Shown here: piece after piece, positions 5,609 through 7,468 of the stretch
Numbering within the stretch: the stretch's first letter is position 1
How the letters are laid out: every line of letters starts with the position of its first letter
Source: an uncultured Clostridia bacterium
GTDB taxonomy: Bacteria > Bacillota > Clostridia > Oscillospirales > Ruminococcaceae
Assembly: GCA_937906945.1 (NCBI GenBank)
Contig: CALCUE010000054.1
Coordinates: 1 to 7,468, forward strand
Reading direction: 5' to 3'
Length of the DNA stretch: 7,468 nucleotides
The notes under the pieces: generated by a model
Database searches by the model: none
What the model saw: the letters and a program-made list of their open reading frames with translations, nothing else
Told to the model about the DNA's origin: nothing
Program-made: the position numbers and the translations under genes

Positions 5609-5833
5609 CTTTCCACCGGCGGCAGAGCCAAAAAAGCCCACGATTACGCAAAATTGTGGATTACTCGGTGGAAAAGGTGGAAAACATCGGATTTTCCACA
5701 GTTTGGAGAGGCTAACCGGTGAGTTTTCCACAATTGGATGGTGGAAAGAGTGGAAAAGTGCTCATAAAAACCGCTTGCTCATGCGATTGAGCACAAAAAA
5801 ACCGGAAGAAAAACGAAAAATGGCGGTGGAAAA
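5609..5833. other. Cluster of DnaA-box-like motifs before hemW
   Basis: The 374-bp gap after dus holds no convincing gene but is dense in one motif. TTTTCCACA occurs at 5692-5700 and 5724-5732, both matching the relaxed DnaA box TTWTNCACA. TGTGGATTA at 5655-5663 is one base from the reverse-strand box TGTGGATAA. Related cores are CTTTCCACC (5609-5617), GGTGGAAAA (5667-5675, 5676-5684, 5825-5833), GGTGGAAAG (5740-5748) and AGTGGAAAA (5749-5757). An A/T-rich stretch (about 5551-5600) flanks the cluster. Facing copies form small palindromes (5677-5699 and 5725-5747). It could bind DnaA for titration, origin-like function or control of hemW. No dnaA or dnaN gene is in the window. Confidence 0.55.
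5758..5794 (+). other. Alternative hairpins in the hemW upstream region
   Basis: TGAGCAC at 5788-5794 can pair either with GTGCTCA at 5758-5764 or, as TGAGCA, with TGCTCA at 5776-5781. The two pairings exclude each other. They lie about 80 nt before the hemW start. No T-tract follows on the plus strand, so this is not a terminator; it may be chance. Confidence 0.3.
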
Positions 5834-5870
5834 TCAAAAAAACGCCACGGAAAGACGGGAGAGGAGAACC

Positions 5871-6989
5871 ATGCCGATTTTGACAGACCCGGGACTGTAT
5901 ATACATATCCCGTTTTGCAGGAGCAAATGCCGGTACTGCGATTTTTACTCCTTTCCGGCGCCTCAGACCGACGGGATCGCCTATGCGGACCGGCTTTGGG
6001 AGGCTCTTTCGTGGTACCGGGAAAAAGCGACAAGGCGCTATAACTCTCTGTATTTTGGCGGCGGAACGCCGCTGTGCCTCGGGGAAGAACAGCTGGAAAA
6101 GCTGCTTTTGGCGGCGAGGGAGGATCTTTCCGACGACGCCGAGGTAACGATCGAAGGGAACCCGGCGGTGGCCGGTTCCATTGATTTTCCGCGGCTTCGG
6201 AAGGCGGGCGCCAACCGCCTTTCCTTCGGGTTACAAAGCGCCGACGAACGGGAGCTTTCCGCTTTAGGGCGGCTCCATACGGCGAAAGACGCCGCCGACA
6301 CGGTGAAAGCCGCCCGTGAAGCGGGGTTTACGAACCTTTCGCTGGATCTGATGATCGGGATCCCCTATCAGACGAAGGAGAGTCTGCGGAAAAGTATCCA
6401 ATTTGCCGCTTCCCTCGGGGTGGAGCATCTTTCGGCCTATCTTCTTAAAATCGAGGAAAATACGCCGCTGGCGAAAAGCGACCTGCGCTTTCTTTGCGCC
6501 GACGACGAAAAGGCGGCCGAGCTTTATCTTTTCGCCTGCGAGGAACTGGAAAAAGAGGGCTTTTCGCAGTACGAAATTTCCAATTTCGCGAGGTCGGGCT
6601 TTGAATCCCGGCACAACCTTAAATATTGGAGGCAGGAGGAATACCTCGGCCTCGGGCCTTCGGCCCACTCGTTTTTAGACGGGCGGCGGTTCTATTTTGA
6701 CCGGGATCTTAAGGGCTTCATGGAAAAGCCTTTTTCCGAACTGGAAAAAGAGGAAGGGCCCGGTGGCGGCTGGGAGGAATTCGCCATGCTGCGGCTGCGG
6801 CTTTGCGAGGGACTGGATACCGCCGAGCTTTCCCGGCGCTTTCCCGAAGCGCCGACAGCGGAGATTTTAGAGAGGGCCCGGCTTTATGAAAAGCCGGGAC
6901 TTACGAAGGTGGAGAACGCCGTCATTCGGCTTACCCGGGAGGGCTTTCTGCTTTCGAGCCCCCTCACGGCGGAAATCCTGTACGAATAA
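5871..6989 (+). CDS. hemW: HemW-type radical SAM protein (heme chaperone family)
   Basis: A 372-residue radical SAM protein of the HemN/HemW family. The CxxxCxxC cluster motif is C16, C20, C23 in FCRSKCRYCDFYS. The residue two after the third cysteine is F, not the extra Cys of true coproporphyrinogen dehydrogenases (HemN), which points to HemW. GGGTP (63-67) is the SAM-binding glycine motif, and the following residues LCL differ from the usual serine. RLSFGLQS (116-123), DLMIGIPYQT (159-168), SAYLLKIEENTPL (188-200), YEISNFA (234-240) and HNLKYW (248-253) are family hallmarks. The C-terminal domain (about 285-372) is winged-helix-like. HemW proteins bind heme and help deliver it to hemoproteins. 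The ATG at 5871 has GAGGAG 4 nt upstream and begins just before the conserved LYIHIPFC; in-frame starts at 5703 or 5820 lack ribosome sites. Neighbours give no further hint. Confidence 0.9.
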   Translation: MPILTDPGLYIHIPFCRSKCRYCDFYSFPAPQTDGIAYADRLWEALSWYREKATRRYNSLYFGGGTPLCLGEEQLEKLLLAAREDLSDDAEVTIEGNPAVAGSIDFPRLRKAGANRLSFGLQSADERELSALGRLHTAKDAADTVKAAREAGFTNLSLDLMIGIPYQTKESLRKSIQFAASLGVEHLSAYLLKIEENTPLAKSDLRFLCADDEKAAELYLFACEELEKEGFSQYEISNFARSGFESRHNLKYWRQEEYLGLGPSAHSFLDGRRFYFDRDLKGFMEKPFSELEKEEGPGGGWEEFAMLRLRLCEGLDTAELSRRFPEAPTAEILERARLYEKPGLTKVENAVIRLTREGFLLSSPLTAEILYE

Positions 6990-7112
6990 AAAAGGCTTTG
7001 CGGGGCGATTTAAGGAATTTGAGAGTACCGGAAGGGGCTTCCCTGCGTAAGGGAAGCTGACGAGCGAAGCGAGACTGAGGGGCAGTTGCCTTCCCCCGAG
7101 GGGGAAGGCAAA

Positions 7113-7150
7113 AGATTGCCACGCCGCCGCTTCGCGGCTCCTCGCAATGA
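7113..7150. repeat. ATTGCC..GCAAT dispersed-repeat module
   Basis: The outer arms are ATTGC (7115-7119) and GCAAT (7144-7148). The inner stem is GCCGC (7126-7130) with GCGGC (7134-7138) around a TTC loop. It lies inside the right composite repeat and is absent from the corresponding part of the left copy, so it looks like a separately inserted or lost module. Similar 'GATTGCCACG..CTCGCAATGAC' segments recur between genes in many bacterial genomes. Confidence 0.6.
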
Positions 7151-7298
7151 CAGGCTGTTTTTCCCCAAATCAGACTTACAAAGCCCCTCATTCGTCTTTT
7201 TGCCTTCGGCAAAAATCCACCTTCCCCCGAGGGGGAAGGCTTTCGGTGCGGAAGCACCGGCGGCTTTGCCGCCTTCTGCCGCCGTGTTTTACGGAAAG

Positions 7299-7345
7299 CG
7301 AAGGCCGTTTCTGACCGGACCTTTCCGGTTAAACGGCCTTCGTCG
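7299..7345. repeat. 47-bp nested palindrome, right end
   Basis: This is the inverted copy of positions 4-50, matching at 46 of 47 positions; the difference is C at 7320. The outer stem is CGAAGGCCGTTT (7299-7310) with AAACGGCCTTCG (7331-7342). The inner stem is ACCGGA (7314-7319) with TCCGGT (7324-7329). The similarity stops within a few bases beyond 7345. Confidence 0.9.
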
Positions 7346-7379
7346 ATATCAGAAAGCACTCGGAAAAGAATAGCCGCTT

Positions 7380-7430
7380 TGTCCCCTTAGACAAGGGGAC
7401 AGCGATAGCGGGAGCTATCGCAGGGGTTTG
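7380..7430. repeat. Tandem hairpin module at the right edge
   Basis: Two adjacent perfect hairpins. TGTCCCCTT (7380-7388) pairs with AAGGGGACA (7393-7401) around AGAC. GCGATAGC (7402-7409) pairs with GCTATCGC (7414-7421) around GGGA. AGGGGTTTG follows. It is a different sequence family from the composite repeats but has the same style. The remaining bases to 7468 show no gene or other recognisable feature. Confidence 0.7.
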
Positions 7431-7468
7431 AGGCGTTTCTTTCCCCGGGTACCACCCGTTTCTTTGCG

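Larger units (their letters stand above)
7035..7345. repeat. Composite intergenic hairpin repeat, right copy (inverted)
   Basis: This inverted relative of the left-end repeat fills the gap after hemW. It contains GCTTCCCT/AGGGAAGC (7037-7057); the GACGAGCGAAGCGAGAC module (7059-7075); CCTTCCCCC/GGGGGAAGG hairpins at 7089-7108 and again at 7220-7239; TTTTTGCC-TTC-GGCAAAAA (7197-7215); GGTGC/GCACC (7245-7258); and the terminal palindrome (7299-7345). Compared with the left copy it carries an extra module at about 7113-7150. Positions 6990-7034 hold nothing recognisable, and no convincing terminator for hemW is seen there. No gene is supported; open frames across it are repeat-derived. Confidence 0.8.

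Noticed and set aside
5527..5715. Small Lys/Arg-rich open frame (62 codons) between dus and hemW
   Set aside because: It begins with GTG without a ribosome site and runs over the GTGGAAA motifs. The composition is explained by A-rich DNA.
5703..5870. Upstream extension of hemW in frame
   Set aside because: HemW proteins begin close to the LYIHIPFC segment, the extension lies over the DnaA-box-like cluster, and the ribosome site GAGGAG sits before the ATG at 5871.
5497..5870. Calling this region the chromosomal origin
   Set aside because: No dnaA, dnaN, rpmH or gidA gene is nearby and only two motifs match the relaxed DnaA box exactly. Kept as a finding, not as an annotation.
4..7345. Composite transposon bounded by inverted repeats
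   Set aside because: There is no transposase or integrase, the genes are housekeeping, no flanking target duplication is visible, and the repeats resemble dispersed intergenic elements.
7086..7373. 95-residue plus-strand open frame at the right end
   Set aside because: It lies wholly within the hairpin repeats, is Pro/Arg/Ser-rich, and has no ribosome site.
7035..7430. CRISPR-like array from repeated hairpins
   Set aside because: There are no regularly spaced direct repeats with unique spacers and no cas genes. The units are palindromic and irregular.

Overview
The window reads as a chromosomal segment of an uncultured, moderately GC-rich Clostridia-type Firmicute (Oscillospirales or Christensenellales-like). 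This is inferred from strong GGAGG-type ribosome binding sites, TGNTATAAT extended -10 promoters, the protein families present, and intergenic DNA packed with modular hairpin repeats. No taxonomy search could be run. Seven protein-coding genes are supported. No RNA gene, CRISPR array or transposase was seen.

Layout. Positions 1-333 hold a composite hairpin repeat. A promoter near 456-464 precedes a threonine aldolase family gene (500-1525, +). A hairpin terminator with a second promoter embedded in it leads to a small zinc-ribbon membrane protein (1601-2026, +). A bidirectional terminator (2038-2072) separates this from a convergent minus-strand pair: a TtcA-like tRNA thiolation enzyme (2611-3387) followed by a CHAP-fold protein (2073-2594). 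A compact divergent promoter region (3449-3481) feeds that pair on one side. On the other side it feeds an M23 peptidase lipoprotein (3521-4522) and an overlapping DusB-type tRNA-dihydrouridine synthase (4519-5496). Then comes a 374-bp AT-rich gap with a cluster of DnaA-box-like GTGGAAA/TTTCCAC motifs, followed by a HemW-type radical SAM protein (5871-6989). From 6990 to the end the sequence is gene-free and filled with hairpin repeats. One of these is an inverted copy of the repeat at the left end; their outer 47-bp segments differ at one position.

How the genes fit together. The content is mostly housekeeping: amino-acid/PLP metabolism, tRNA modification (thiolation and dihydrouridine), cell-wall hydrolysis and heme trafficking. 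The two divergent operons each pair a tRNA-modifying enzyme with a peptidoglycan-hydrolase-fold protein, and both start from the same 33-bp promoter region. The best second-look items are the DnaA-box-like cluster before hemW, the inverted repeats at both ends, and two compact regulatory designs: a promoter inside a terminator, and a dyad-symmetric divergent promoter. I do not see clear evidence of a new defence or mobile system.
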